NCBI GenBank assembly: GCA_024638585.1
Contig: JAHEKA010000023.1
Span: forward strand, 1 to 13,435
From: Rhodospirillales bacterium
GTDB taxonomy: Bacteria > Pseudomonadota > Alphaproteobacteria > SMXQ01
Direction: 5' to 3'
DNA: 13,435 nt
Numbering within the stretch: position 1 is the stretch's first letter; each line of letters opens with the position of its first letter. Below, piece by piece: positions 1 to 7,078 of this stretch. The position numbers were made by a program, and so were the translations under genes. The notes beneath the pieces are model-generated. The model searched no databases, was not told the origin of the DNA, and worked only from the letters and a program-made list of their open reading frames with translations.

Positions 1-1050
1 GAGAACGCCGCCGACATGGCGACGCAACCCGGCGCCCTCGATCCCGCGGAGGTCGCGGCATTGACATGTGCCCTCACGGACGCGTTGGCCGACCATGGCG
101 CCCATCTCGATGCCCGGCGCGCGGCGGGCTGCGTGCGCCAGTGCCATGGTGATCTGCATCTCGGCAATGTGGTGTTGTGGCAAGGCCGCCCCACGTTGTT
201 CGATTGCATCGAGTTCTCCGAAACCATCTCCGTCATCGACGTGTTCTATGATTTCGCGTTCCTTCTGATGGATCTCGAATTTCACGGCCTGACCGCCCTC
301 GCCAACCGGGCGCTCAGCCGGTACATCGGACGCACCGGCGATGCAGCCGCCCTCATGGTGATGCCGCTGATGCTGGCGGTGCGGGCATCGGTGCGTGCCA
401 AGGTCTATGCCCTTGCCCTTGGGGGTGAACCGGATGCCGCCGCACGGGCCGGTCCGGAAGCCGCGGCGCGCCGCTATCTGACGGCGGCGAAGGACTTCAT
501 CGCGCCCGCACCACAAGCCCAGCTGGTGGCCGTCGGTGGCCTGTCGGGCAGCGGCAAGACGACGCTGGCGCGGGTATTGGCCCCGGGGCTCGGCCGCGCG
601 CCCGGTGCCTTGCATCTGCGCAGCGATTTGATCCGAAAACGCCTCGCGCATGTCCTGCCCGAGGCGCGTCTGGCGCCAGACTCCTACACCCCGGAAGCCA
701 GCGCCCGGGTCTATGCTGCGCTGGCGGCGGAGGCCGAGGTCGCCCTGCAGGCGGGCCAGTGGGTCATCGCCGATGCCGTGTTCGCGAGACCCGAGGAACG
801 AGCCGCCATCCAGGCGGTCGCGTCGCGCGCCGGGGTGGCGTTCCGAGGCGTGTGGCTGGAGGCGCCGGCCGAGGTGATGGCCGGGCGTGTCACGGCCCGC
901 GTCGGCGATGCATCGGATGCCACCGCTGAGGTCGTCGCGCAGCAGCTGGATATTGAAACCGGGGACATCACCTGGTCCCGCTTCGCCAATACCGGCGGGC
1001 CTGAGGCCGTTGCGCAAGCGATCCGCGCGCTACTTGAACCTCCGACGTAA
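1..1050 (+). CDS. Bifunctional aminoglycoside-phosphotransferase-like / P-loop kinase protein, 5'-truncated by window edge
   Basis: The frame is open to base 1 (an in-frame ATG lies at 16), so the true start is outside the window. Numbering from that ATG, residues 44-51 read HGDLHLGN, the catalytic loop of the APH/choline-kinase fold, followed by the metal-binding FDCIEF segment at 62-67. The second half has a Walker A motif GGLSGSGKTT at 174-183 and an LRSDLIRKRL segment at 201-210, typical of small nucleoside/gluconate-kinase-like P-loop proteins. This order (COG2187-like then COG0645-like) is a known fused architecture, often annotated as a bifunctional aminoglycoside phosphotransferase/ATP-binding protein. 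Its physiological substrate is not known to me, and antibiotic resistance should not be assumed. It ends 118 nt before the cytochrome gene on the same strand. Family call is confident; function is not. Confidence 0.88.
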   Translation, partial: ENAADMATQPGALDPAEVAALTCALTDALADHGAHLDARRAAGCVRQCHGDLHLGNVVLWQGRPTLFDCIEFSETISVIDVFYDFAFLLMDLEFHGLTALANRALSRYIGRTGDAAALMVMPLMLAVRASVRAKVYALALGGEPDAAARAGPEAAARRYLTAAKDFIAPAPQAQLVAVGGLSGSGKTTLARVLAPGLGRAPGALHLRSDLIRKRLAHVLPEARLAPDSYTPEASARVYAALAAEAEVALQAGQWVIADAVFARPEERAAIQAVASRAGVAFRGVWLEAPAEVMAGRVTARVGDASDATAEVVAQQLDIETGDITWSRFANTGGPEAVAQAIRALLEPPT

Positions 1051-1051
1051 G

Positions 1052-1096
1052 GGCCTGGAAAGGCCAGATTCGTTCGGGACCCTCGCGATTTTTTTT
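1052..1096 (+). terminator. Weak candidate terminator after the kinase gene
   Basis: A perfect 5-bp stem GGCCT/AGGCC with a GGAA loop lies at 1052-1065, starting just after the stop codon. A run of eight T residues follows at 1089-1096, but 23 nt after the stem rather than directly behind it. The T run is flanked by CGCG and GGCGCGCC and could sit in the loop of a second structure. Together this may attenuate read-through, but it is not a textbook intrinsic terminator. Confidence 0.25.
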
Positions 1097-1107
1097 GGCG
1101 CGCCCCT

Positions 1108-1160
1108 TTCATTCTCCAATAAAAGCCGTACATTATATGGGGTTAAATTCAATCGGAGGG
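1108..1160 (+). promoter_or_regulatory. AT-rich promoter region and Shine-Dalgarno of the cytochrome gene
   Basis: The 1101-1150 stretch is the most AT-rich part of this gap in otherwise GC-rich DNA. A CATTAT/TTATAT -10-like element lies at 1131-1138. A weak TTCATT -35-like element is at 1108-1113, 17 bp before CATTAT. A strong ribosome-binding site GGAGGG follows at 1155-1160, 8 nt before the ATG at 1169. The ribosome site is convincing and fixes the start codon; the promoter hexamers are only moderate matches. Confidence 0.4.
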
Positions 1161-1168
1161 GTGGCCCC

Positions 1169-2242
1169 ATGTTGAAGGCAGGTTTGCTTGCGCTGGTCGT
1201 GTGTCTGGGGTTCGGTGTTGCGGCGGTGGCACAGGATAAACAGCCCGCGATCCCATTCCTGGATGCCTGGAAAGCCTCCCCCCATGCCAATGTCAAATCG
1301 GAATCCTTCACCCATTGGGACAAGGACGGCAAGGTCCGCATCCGTTGCGCCATGTGTCATTCGGGTCCGGGCTTCGTCGATTTTCTGGGCGGTGACGGCA
1401 GCGCGGCCGGCAAGGTCGACAAGCCCGCTCCCATCCGCTCGGTGATCGATTGCGTCACCTGCCACACCGAAAAGGCGCGCAAGCTGCAAAGCGTCATGTT
1501 CCCTTCGGGCCTGACGGTCGGCAACCTTGGGTCCAGCGCCCGCTGCATGGTCTGCCATCAGGGCCGCCAGTCGACGCCAAGCGTCAACAAGGCCACCGCC
1601 AGCCTGGCTCCGGACGCGATTTCTAAGAAGCTGAAATTCATCAATGTCCACTACCGGGCAGCGGCCGCCACCCTGTGGGGCACCGGCGCCAAGGGCGGCT
1701 ATGAATATGCCGGCAAGACCTATCACGGCCGTTTCCAGCATACGCCGACCCATGCCACCTGCACCCAGTGCCACGATCCCCACCGGCTCAACGTGAAGGT
1801 GGAGGAATGCGCTGCCTGCCATGCCGGCAAGCCTCTCAAGGAGATCCGCCTTTCACGGGTGGATTACGACGGCGACGGCAATGTGACCGAAGGCATCGCC
1901 CAGGAAATCTCCACCCTCCATGGGGCGCTCGGCAAAGCCATCACGGCCTACGCCGCGAAGATCGCGAAAAGCCCCATTCTCTATGATTCGCACCATCATC
2001 CCTATTTCTTTACCGACAAGAACGCCAACGGGGCCGTCGATCCCGGGGAGGCGGTACGGGCCAACGCTTATAAAGCCTGGACCCCGCGTCTCGTGCGTGC
2101 GGCCTATAACTTCCAGTTCATCGCCAAGGATCCGGGCGCCTATGCCCATAACCCGGCCTATGCGGTGCAGCTGCTCTATGACAGTCTGGAAAGCCTTGGG
2201 ACGAAGGTCGAGCTGGATCTGAAGAATTTGAAGCGGCCCTGA
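1169..2242 (+). CDS. Exported five-heme c-type cytochrome
   Basis: The 357-aa protein starts at an ATG 8 nt after GGAGGG. It has a Sec signal peptide (hydrophobic residues 4-20, likely cleavage after AVA at about 21), so it acts in the periplasm or on the membrane surface. Five CXXCH heme-binding motifs start at C60, C95, C126, C198 and C214; H191, H195 and others could be distal ligands. Beyond the hemes are two calcium-loop-like motifs, DYDGDG at 232-237 and a 12-residue EF-hand-type loop at 283-294 with D1, N3, N5, G6, D9 and E12. The C-terminal segment KDPGAYAHNP (320-329) followed by QLLYDSLESLG resembles proteins annotated as polyheme membrane-associated cytochrome c, mostly from anaerobes. 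The electron donor and acceptor are unknown. It converges on the Na+-NQR operon with a 13-nt gap, so it is not part of that transcript. A link to Na+-NQR is only suggested by position. Confidence 0.9.
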   Translation: MLKAGLLALVVCLGFGVAAVAQDKQPAIPFLDAWKASPHANVKSESFTHWDKDGKVRIRCAMCHSGPGFVDFLGGDGSAAGKVDKPAPIRSVIDCVTCHTEKARKLQSVMFPSGLTVGNLGSSARCMVCHQGRQSTPSVNKATASLAPDAISKKLKFINVHYRAAAATLWGTGAKGGYEYAGKTYHGRFQHTPTHATCTQCHDPHRLNVKVEECAACHAGKPLKEIRLSRVDYDGDGNVTEGIAQEISTLHGALGKAITAYAAKIAKSPILYDSHHHPYFFTDKNANGAVDPGEAVRANAYKAWTPRLVRAAYNFQFIAKDPGAYAHNPAYAVQLLYDSLESLGTKVELDLKNLKRP

Positions 2243-2255
2243 GCTCGCTTCGCGC

Positions 2256-2660
2256 CTACCATTGTTCCCTGAGCGCCTTGAGAATGTCGTGGCGGCTGAT
2301 CACGCCTGCGAGGCGTCCCGCGCGCATTACGGGAAACACCCGGTAAGGTCCATCGAGAAATTTCTTGGCCGCGGTGACGATGTCTTCGCCGGCATCGATG
2401 GTTTCGACCTCAGAAGACATGAAATCGGCGACCGATCCGCCCCATTCGTGGTGATAGCTGGCCGTAAAGGCGACCCGGAGGCAATCCTTCTTGGAGAGAA
2501 TGCCCACCAGACGGCCCTTGTCGTCGATCACCGGGGCGGCGGAAATCTTGCCATCTAGCAAGATGCCCATGGCTTTCAGGATATCCATGCCCGGGCTCAA
2601 GGTGATCGGGCGTCTCGCCATGTATTCGGCGACCCTGGGGCTTTCCGATGGTGGCGGCAT
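2256..2660 (-). CDS. Stand-alone tandem CBS-domain protein
   Basis: This small soluble protein (134 aa from the ATG at 2660) consists almost only of a CBS pair. The first CBS motif spans about residues 10-62 (AEYMARRPITLSPG, then PVIDDKGRLVGILSKKD). The second spans about 77-132 (VADFMSS, then FPVMRAGRLAGVISRHDIL). There is no attached enzyme, channel or DNA-binding domain. CBS pairs commonly bind adenosine nucleotides, S-adenosylmethionine or NAD-type ligands and regulate a partner. The open frame continues upstream to 2843, but that part is antisense-free filler overlapping nqrM; 2660 gives a normal start of the CBS1 helix, 2 nt after the nqrM stop. As the last gene of the Na+-NQR operon, it may sense cell energy state for the complex. 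That is inference. Confidence 0.85.
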   Translation of the reverse strand: MPPPSESPRVAEYMARRPITLSPGMDILKAMGILLDGKISAAPVIDDKGRLVGILSKKDCLRVAFTASYHHEWGGSVADFMSSEVETIDAGEDIVTAAKKFLDGPYRVFPVMRAGRLAGVISRHDILKALREQW

Positions 2661-2662
2661 GG

Positions 2663-2827
2663 TCACGGTGCGGATTTCTCTTGATGTGCGTCCTTGCAGG
2701 CGCAGGATTGGTCGCCCGTCAAACCGCCACAACTTCCCCGAAGCCCGGGGCGGCCAAAGAGCCGTCCGAGGCCGAGCCCTGCCAATGCGGCAGCGATGAT
2801 CACCAGACTGAGCAGAAATTCGGCCAT
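2663..2827 (-). CDS. nqrM: NqrM, Na+-NQR maturation factor (DUF539-type), very small
   Basis: This 54-aa ORF was found by reading the apbE-CBS gap. The start ATG at 2827 lies 12 nt after the apbE stop and behind a strong GGAGAGGG ribosome site (2832-2839). Residues 3-24 form one hydrophobic membrane helix. They are followed by a basic stretch and the signature RGSCGGL (30-36), then CAC at 42-44. An N-terminal helix followed by SCGGL and a CxC pair is the hallmark of NqrM, which is required to mature the intramembrane iron centre of NqrD/NqrE. Position directly after apbE in an nqr operon is also typical. Three cysteines are present (C33, C42, C44). Vibrio-type NqrM, as I recall it, has a fourth cysteine a few residues further on, which is missing here. 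Small size makes it easy to miss. Confidence 0.88.
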   Translation of the reverse strand: MAEFLLSLVIIAAALAGLGLGRLFGRPGLRGSCGGLTGDQSCACKDAHQEKSAP

Positions 2828-2831
2828 CGAT

Positions 2832-2839
2832 CCCTCTCC
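2832..2839 (-). promoter_or_regulatory. Ribosome-binding site of nqrM
   Basis: On the minus strand the 12 nt between the apbE stop (2840-2842) and the ATG at 2827 read GGAGAGGGATCG. This is a strong Shine-Dalgarno with proper spacing, and it supports translation of the short nqrM frame. Confidence 0.7.
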
Positions 2840-3817
2840 TCACGCCACTATATAGGGGGCGAAACCGGGGCTCGCCGCTTCCTTTAAGCCCGTGCCATGG
2901 CGCAGCAAGTAGAGCACCGACAGGTTCAGCCGCGCGGCAAGGGCGAGGCCTTTCTCCGGCCCCATCGCCATCAAGCCGGTGGCGAGCGCGTCCGCCGTCA
3001 TGGCCCGGGGGGCGATAACCGAGACCGATGCCACCTCATTGGCGACCGGTTCACGGCGGCGGGGGTCGATGATGTGGCTGACCCGCCGGCCGCCCAAACG
3101 GTAACCCTGGATCCAGTCGCCTGACGTTGCCAGCGCCTGGCCCTCCAGCCGCACGATGCGGTGCGCCGTGGGTCTACCGGGTTCCGGGCGTTCGATGGCG
3201 ACCCGCCAGGGCCGGCCCGACGGATGGCGGCCCCGGGCCAGCACCTCACCGCCCAGCTCCAGCAGGTAGGACGTTATGCCGCGCGCTGCAAGCCCTTCCC
3301 CAATGGCGTCGAGGCCGTAGCCCTTGGCGATGCCGCAGGGATCGAAGGTCAAGGTTGAGGCCATCTTTCCGATCGCATGGCCCCCGGTGCGGATGCCATC
3401 ATAAGAGCCAGCGGGCGCGCCTGATATGGGCCCAAAGCCATAGCGAGATACAACTGGGCCCACCGTGGGGTCGAAGGCGCCGCGGGTCAGCCGCGCAATC
3501 CTCAGCCCTTCGGCGATGACCTGTGCGGTGGCGGCGGATACCGCGGTCCAGGCCCCCGCCCGCGACGCGTTGAAGCGCGAGATTTCTGAATCCGCCCGGA
3601 AGGGCGAAAGCGCTCGGTCAACTCTGGCGATGGTGTCCTGCACCGCCGCGCGCGCCGGACCCGGATCGATCCCGCGCGGGAGTGTCAGGCGCCAGTAACT
3701 GCCGAAGGCGCGCCCGCCCAGGGTCACGGTCCGCCCGGCCCGTGCTGAGGCTGGCAGCGCCGCAAGGCAGGCCGCGCCTGCTGCGCCCATCAGGATCCGT
3801 CTGCGGTGTCGATCCAT
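2840..3817 (-). CDS. apbE: FAD:protein FMN transferase (ApbE)
   Basis: The 325-aa product transfers FMN from FAD onto a threonine of Na+-NQR subunits outside the cytoplasm. Family motifs are in the right order: SPFRADSEISRFN (71-83), FDPTVGP (115-121), FDPCGIAKGYGLD (158-170), LELGGEV (186-192), ATSGDW (230-235), SHIIDPRRREP (247-257) and TADALATGLM (274-283), the last with a metal-binding aspartate. The N-terminus HRRRILMGAAG followed by a hydrophobic stretch ending in ASARA looks like a twin-arginine signal peptide. C17 lacks a good lipobox, so a lipoprotein is less likely. The ATG at 3817 lies 3 nt after the nqrF stop and 7 nt behind GGAGG (3825-3829). Visible substrate in this operon: NqrC T229. 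The usual second substrate site, in NqrB, is missing. Confidence 0.93.
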   Translation of the reverse strand: MDRHRRRILMGAAGAACLAALPASARAGRTVTLGGRAFGSYWRLTLPRGIDPGPARAAVQDTIARVDRALSPFRADSEISRFNASRAGAWTAVSAATAQVIAEGLRIARLTRGAFDPTVGPVVSRYGFGPISGAPAGSYDGIRTGGHAIGKMASTLTFDPCGIAKGYGLDAIGEGLAARGITSYLLELGGEVLARGRHPSGRPWRVAIERPEPGRPTAHRIVRLEGQALATSGDWIQGYRLGGRRVSHIIDPRRREPVANEVASVSVIAPRAMTADALATGLMAMGPEKGLALAARLNLSVLYLLRHGTGLKEAASPGFAPYIVA

Positions 3818-3820
3818 GGC

Positions 3821-5038
3821 CTAGCCTCCGAAATCGTCGAACAGGATATTGTCCCGCTCGATCCCCAGGTTGTCCAACATGGCGAAGACCGCCTTGATCA
3901 TCAGGGGCGGCCCGCAAAGGTAATATTCGCAGTCTTCCGGCGCCGGGTGATCTTTGAGGTAACTCTCGAACACCACTTCGTGGATGAAGCCCGTGGCGCC
4001 GCTCCAGCCCTCGTCCGGCTTGGCATCGGACAGTGCGACGGTCCAATGGAAGTTCGGGTGCGCGGCCTGCAGTTGATCGAATTCATCGGCGTAGAACAGT
4101 TCGATCGGGCCGCGCGCCCCGTACCAGAAGGTGATCTTGCGCTTCGTTTGGACCCGCTCCAACTGGTCGAAGATGATTGCGCGCAAAGGCGCCATGCCGA
4201 CACCGCCGCCGATGAACACCATTTCCTTATCGGTTTCCCGCGCCCGGAAACTGCCATAGGGGCCGGAGACGGTTAGCTCATCGCCCGGCTTCAGCCCGAA
4301 CAGGTAGGATGACACGATCCCAGGCGGCGCATTGGTGCCCGGCGGCGGCAGGGCAAGGCGGATGTTGAGAACGATCCTGTCGGCATCGGCCGGCCGGTTG
4401 GCGACGGAATAGGCGCGGGAGACCGGTGCGTTGCTATCGGCGGAAAGCGCGCGCAGGCCCAGATGTTCCCACAGCGCTTCATGGGCCGGCGCGATGTCGA
4501 AAGCGGAGAAATCGGCGTGGTAGGGCGGTGCGGTGATCAGGATGAAGGCTCCGGCGGGGATGTCCAGCCCCTGGCCTTCGGGCGGGGCGAGGATGAGCTC
4601 CTTGATCAGCGGCGCCAGCGGCCGGTTGCTCAGGACCCGGCATTGGATCGCTGCAATCTCCAGCAGCTCCTCGGGCACGCTGATCGCGAGGTCACCGCGC
4701 AGGACCACTTGGCAGGAGAGCCGCAACCCTTCGGCCACTTCCCGCCGGGTCAGGCGGTTGACTTCGGTGGGCAGGGGCTCGCGGGCGCCGTCGATGACGG
4801 CGACCCGGCACAACCCGCAGGTTCCCGCGCCGCCGCAAGACGACGGCAGGGAGATGCCCGCATCGCTCAGCACGCCGAGAAGTTTGTCCCCGGTCTGTGC
4901 CGAAATCTCGCGGCTTTCGTTGACTGTGACCGTCACTTGCTTGGCCGGCAGAAGCACAGAGCGGGCCGCCATCACCAGGGCCGATAAGCCCACCACCAAG
5001 GCGGCGAACAGGACAGAGCCCAGGGCAATCTCGCTCAT
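3821..5038 (-). CDS. nqrF: Na+-NQR subunit F, NADH-oxidising flavoprotein
   Basis: NqrF (405 aa, usual length) takes electrons from NADH through FAD to a [2Fe-2S] cluster on the cytoplasmic side. Residues 4-24 form the membrane anchor. A plant-type ferredoxin domain follows with C68, C74, C77 and C109. The FAD domain shows RAYSVANRP (208-216) and GPYGSF (259-264). The NADH domain shows GGGVGMAPLR (277-286) and CGPPLM (375-380), and the chain ends in the family-typical DDFGG. All key residues are present. The start ATG overlaps the nqrE stop as ATGA, indicating translational coupling. Confidence 0.97.
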   Translation of the reverse strand: MSEIALGSVLFAALVVGLSALVMAARSVLLPAKQVTVTVNESREISAQTGDKLLGVLSDAGISLPSSCGGAGTCGLCRVAVIDGAREPLPTEVNRLTRREVAEGLRLSCQVVLRGDLAISVPEELLEIAAIQCRVLSNRPLAPLIKELILAPPEGQGLDIPAGAFILITAPPYHADFSAFDIAPAHEALWEHLGLRALSADSNAPVSRAYSVANRPADADRIVLNIRLALPPPGTNAPPGIVSSYLFGLKPGDELTVSGPYGSFRARETDKEMVFIGGGVGMAPLRAIIFDQLERVQTKRKITFWYGARGPIELFYADEFDQLQAAHPNFHWTVALSDAKPDEGWSGATGFIHEVVFESYLKDHPAPEDCEYYLCGPPLMIKAVFAMLDNLGIERDNILFDDFGG

Positions 5039-5637
5039 GGTGCGGCGATCCCGGCAAACGCGGTGAAGCCCAAGGACATCAGCCCCGTGATCATGAAGGC
5101 GGCGCCCAGCCCCTGCAGGCCGTCCGGAATATCGCTGTATTTGAGGCGTGCACGGATCGCCGCCATGGCGGTGATGGCCAGTGCCCAGCCCAGGCCGCTG
5201 CCGAACCCGTAGGCGACGCTATCGGCAAAATCGTAGCGCCGCTCCACCATGAACAGGCTGCCGCCCAGGATGGCGCAGTTGACGGTCACCAGGGGCAGGA
5301 AGATGCCGAGTGCCCGGTAAAGACGGGGCGAAAAGCGGTCGAGCACCATCTCCAAAATCTGCACCATGGCGGCGATCACGCCGATGAAGCTGATCAGCTT
5401 GAGGTAGGTCAAATCCACCTTGGGCAGGCCGGCCCAGGCCCACGCACCTTCCAGCAAAAGATAGGCGTGGATCAGGTGGTTGAGCGGCACCGTGATTCCC
5501 TGCACGACAATAACGGCGATGCCCAGTCCCAATGCCGTCTCCATGCGGTTGGAAACGGCCAGAAAGGTGCACATGCCGAGGAACAGCGACAGGATGAGGT
5601 TCTCCGCGAAGACGGCGCGCAGGATGATTTCGGTCAT
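5035..5637 (-). CDS. nqrE: Na+-NQR subunit E, membrane protein
   Basis: This 200-aa protein has about six membrane helices and is homologous to NqrD and to RnfA/RnfE. C23 (in GMCTF) and C121 (in TVNCAILGG) match the two cysteines that, with two from NqrD, hold the iron or [2Fe-2S] centre buried in the membrane. The acidic residue in the ILEMVLD stretch (E96) matches the region linked to sodium binding in Vibrio NqrE. The ATG at 5637 overlaps the nqrD stop as ATGA. The same frame is open much further upstream, through nqrD, but that extension is not homologous to anything and was rejected as coding. Confidence 0.96.
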   Translation of the reverse strand: MTEIILRAVFAENLILSLFLGMCTFLAVSNRMETALGLGIAVIVVQGITVPLNHLIHAYLLLEGAWAWAGLPKVDLTYLKLISFIGVIAAMVQILEMVLDRFSPRLYRALGIFLPLVTVNCAILGGSLFMVERRYDFADSVAYGFGSGLGWALAITAMAAIRARLKYSDIPDGLQGLGAAFMITGLMSLGFTAFAGIAAP

Positions 5638-6293
5638 GGACGACCCCCACCCGCCGGTCGGCGGATCCTGAATTCCGGCTGCTCCACCTGTTCCCGGCGC
5701 CAGGCCCGCACGGCCCAGACCAGGAACCCCAGCAGGAAGAAGGCGCTCGGCGCCAGCAGCATCAGTTTGAGGGGCGTGAACCAGCCGCCTTGGGCGACGG
5801 TGGGCAGGACCGAGTACCCGAGCAGGGTGCCGGCCCCCAACACTTCCCGGATCGTGCCGATGACGATCAGGATCAGGCTGTAGCCGATGCTGTTGCCGAA
5901 CCCGTCCAGCAGGCTGGGCCCCACGGGATTGCGCATGGCGAAGGCTTCGGCGCGGCCCAGCACGATGCAGTTGGTGATGATCAGCCCCACGAATACCGAC
6001 AGGCGTTTGGAAATTTCGAAGGCATAGGCCTTCAGCACCTCGTCCACCACGATCACCAGCGACGCGATGATGGTGATCTGGACGATGAGCCTTATCGATT
6101 GGGGGATGTGGTGCCGGAGCGCGCTGATCAGGCCGCTCGCAACCGTGAGCACCGCGGTTAGCGCCGCACACATCACCAGCGCGGTGGCCAGTGAGGTGGT
6201 GACCGCAAGCGCCGAGCAGATGCCCAAGATCTGCACGGTGATGGGGTTATCGCCGATGACCGGATGGGTGAGGGTGCCGAGGGTCCGCTTCAT
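5634..6293 (-). CDS. nqrD: Na+-NQR subunit D, membrane protein
   Basis: This 219-aa integral membrane subunit has about six helices. It starts with the family-typical segment LTHPVIGDNPITVQILGICSA. C26 and C109 (ITNCIVLGRAEAFA) match the cysteines that share the intramembrane iron centre with NqrE. The GFGNSIGYS motif (131-139) is also characteristic. The ATG at 6293 overlaps the nqrC stop as ATGA and is preceded by GGGAGAG. The C-terminal tail after the last helix is arginine-rich and cytoplasmic. Confidence 0.96.
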   Translation of the reverse strand: MKRTLGTLTHPVIGDNPITVQILGICSALAVTTSLATALVMCAALTAVLTVASGLISALRHHIPQSIRLIVQITIIASLVIVVDEVLKAYAFEISKRLSVFVGLIITNCIVLGRAEAFAMRNPVGPSLLDGFGNSIGYSLILIVIGTIREVLGAGTLLGYSVLPTVAQGGWFTPLKLMLLAPSAFFLLGFLVWAVRAWRREQVEQPEFRIRRPAGGGRP

Positions 6294-7078
6294 GGGCGAA
6301 TCTCTCCCGATTTGAGGCGCTTGAGGAAGGGCCCGAAGCCCAGATCCCCGAGCCAGAACCTGAGCAGGTTGGTGACCCCGTTGCCGGTGCGGGTCGCGCC
6401 GGTGATGCCGTCGACCTCATAGGGCCCTTTGGCGCTGCCCTTGGTGACCTGGACGCGCAGGGTCCCGGTGTCGTCGGCCAGCTGTTTGCCCGGCCACAGC
6501 GCCTGCCAGGCGGGCTCCATGATCCGCGCGCCGAGGCCGGGTGTCTCGCCCTGCTTGAAAAAGCTTAGACCGGCGATCGTGTTGCCGTCGCCCTTGAGCG
6601 CGAGATAGCCCCAAATCGTCGATTGGTACCCCTTGCCGTAGACGGGCAGGACGATGAGCACAGGCTTGTCCCCGTCAAAGCGGAGGAACACCGGTGCGTG
6701 CTTGGCCCTCCGCCCTAGGCCCGCGACATCGGCGGCCTGGGGGATGGCGACGGAAGTTGCCGGATTTTTTGCGGCGGCCTCGGCATCGAAGGTGACGGGA
6801 TCGATGTCCCGCGTGAGGCGGCCTGAGTTGAGATCGATCATATAGGCGGTCAGCGGTCCGCTATCTCCGATGGCACGCGACACCATGGCAACGATCCGCG
6901 CCTGGCGTTCGCGTTCCAGGTTGGCTTTCTGGAGGGGCCGCAGCGTCACCGTTGCGATGGACACGACGATGGCCGCGCCCAGCGCGACCGCCAGTGCGAA
7001 GGCCAGCGTCTTGGGGGTGCTGTCCTTCGGCAGGGCGCGGAAGCGCCGCCACCAGGAAATCATATCAGGCCCGGCCAT
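6290..7078 (-). CDS. nqrC: Na+-NQR subunit C, covalent-FMN subunit
   Basis: NqrC carries a covalent FMN on its periplasmic domain. From the ATG at 7078 it is 262 aa. One membrane helix (about 25-44) is followed by the FMN_bind domain, which ends in VDGITGATRTGNGV. The attached threonine is predicted to be T229 in the D-x-x-(S/T)-G-A-T motif, the ApbE recognition site. GQSTIWG-like and PGLGARI segments (152-185) also match the family. The start at 7078 has AGGAAG seven nt upstream and overlaps the nqrB end by 14 nt. An ATG at 7063, just after the nqrB stop, is an alternative giving 257 aa. The open frame extends to 7138 without homology. Confidence 0.94.
   Translation of the reverse strand: MAGPDMISWWRRFRALPKDSTPKTLAFALAVALGAAIVVSIATVTLRPLQKANLERERQARIVAMVSRAIGDSGPLTAYMIDLNSGRLTRDIDPVTFDAEAAAKNPATSVAIPQAADVAGLGRRAKHAPVFLRFDGDKPVLIVLPVYGKGYQSTIWGYLALKGDGNTIAGLSFFKQGETPGLGARIMEPAWQALWPGKQLADDTGTLRVQVTKGSAKGPYEVDGITGATRTGNGVTNLLRFWLGDLGFGPFLKRLKSGEIRP

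Noticed and set aside
1..1050. Aminoglycoside resistance gene
   Set aside because: The HGDLHLGN loop is shared by many kinases, and the fused P-loop domain marks a housekeeping-type family of unknown substrate.
1081..1110. T8 run between CGCG and GGCGCGCC as a regulatory stem-loop
   Set aside because: The pairing is short and the loop poorly defined; compositional chance is sufficient.
887..1168. Longer start of the cytochrome gene
   Set aside because: It overlaps the kinase gene and would bury the signal peptide. The ATG at 1169 has GGAGGG and a clean Sec signal.
5638..6171. N-terminal extension of nqrE across nqrD
   Set aside because: The stretch lies inside nqrD, is rich in R, P, G and H, and the NqrE family start matches the ATG at 5637.
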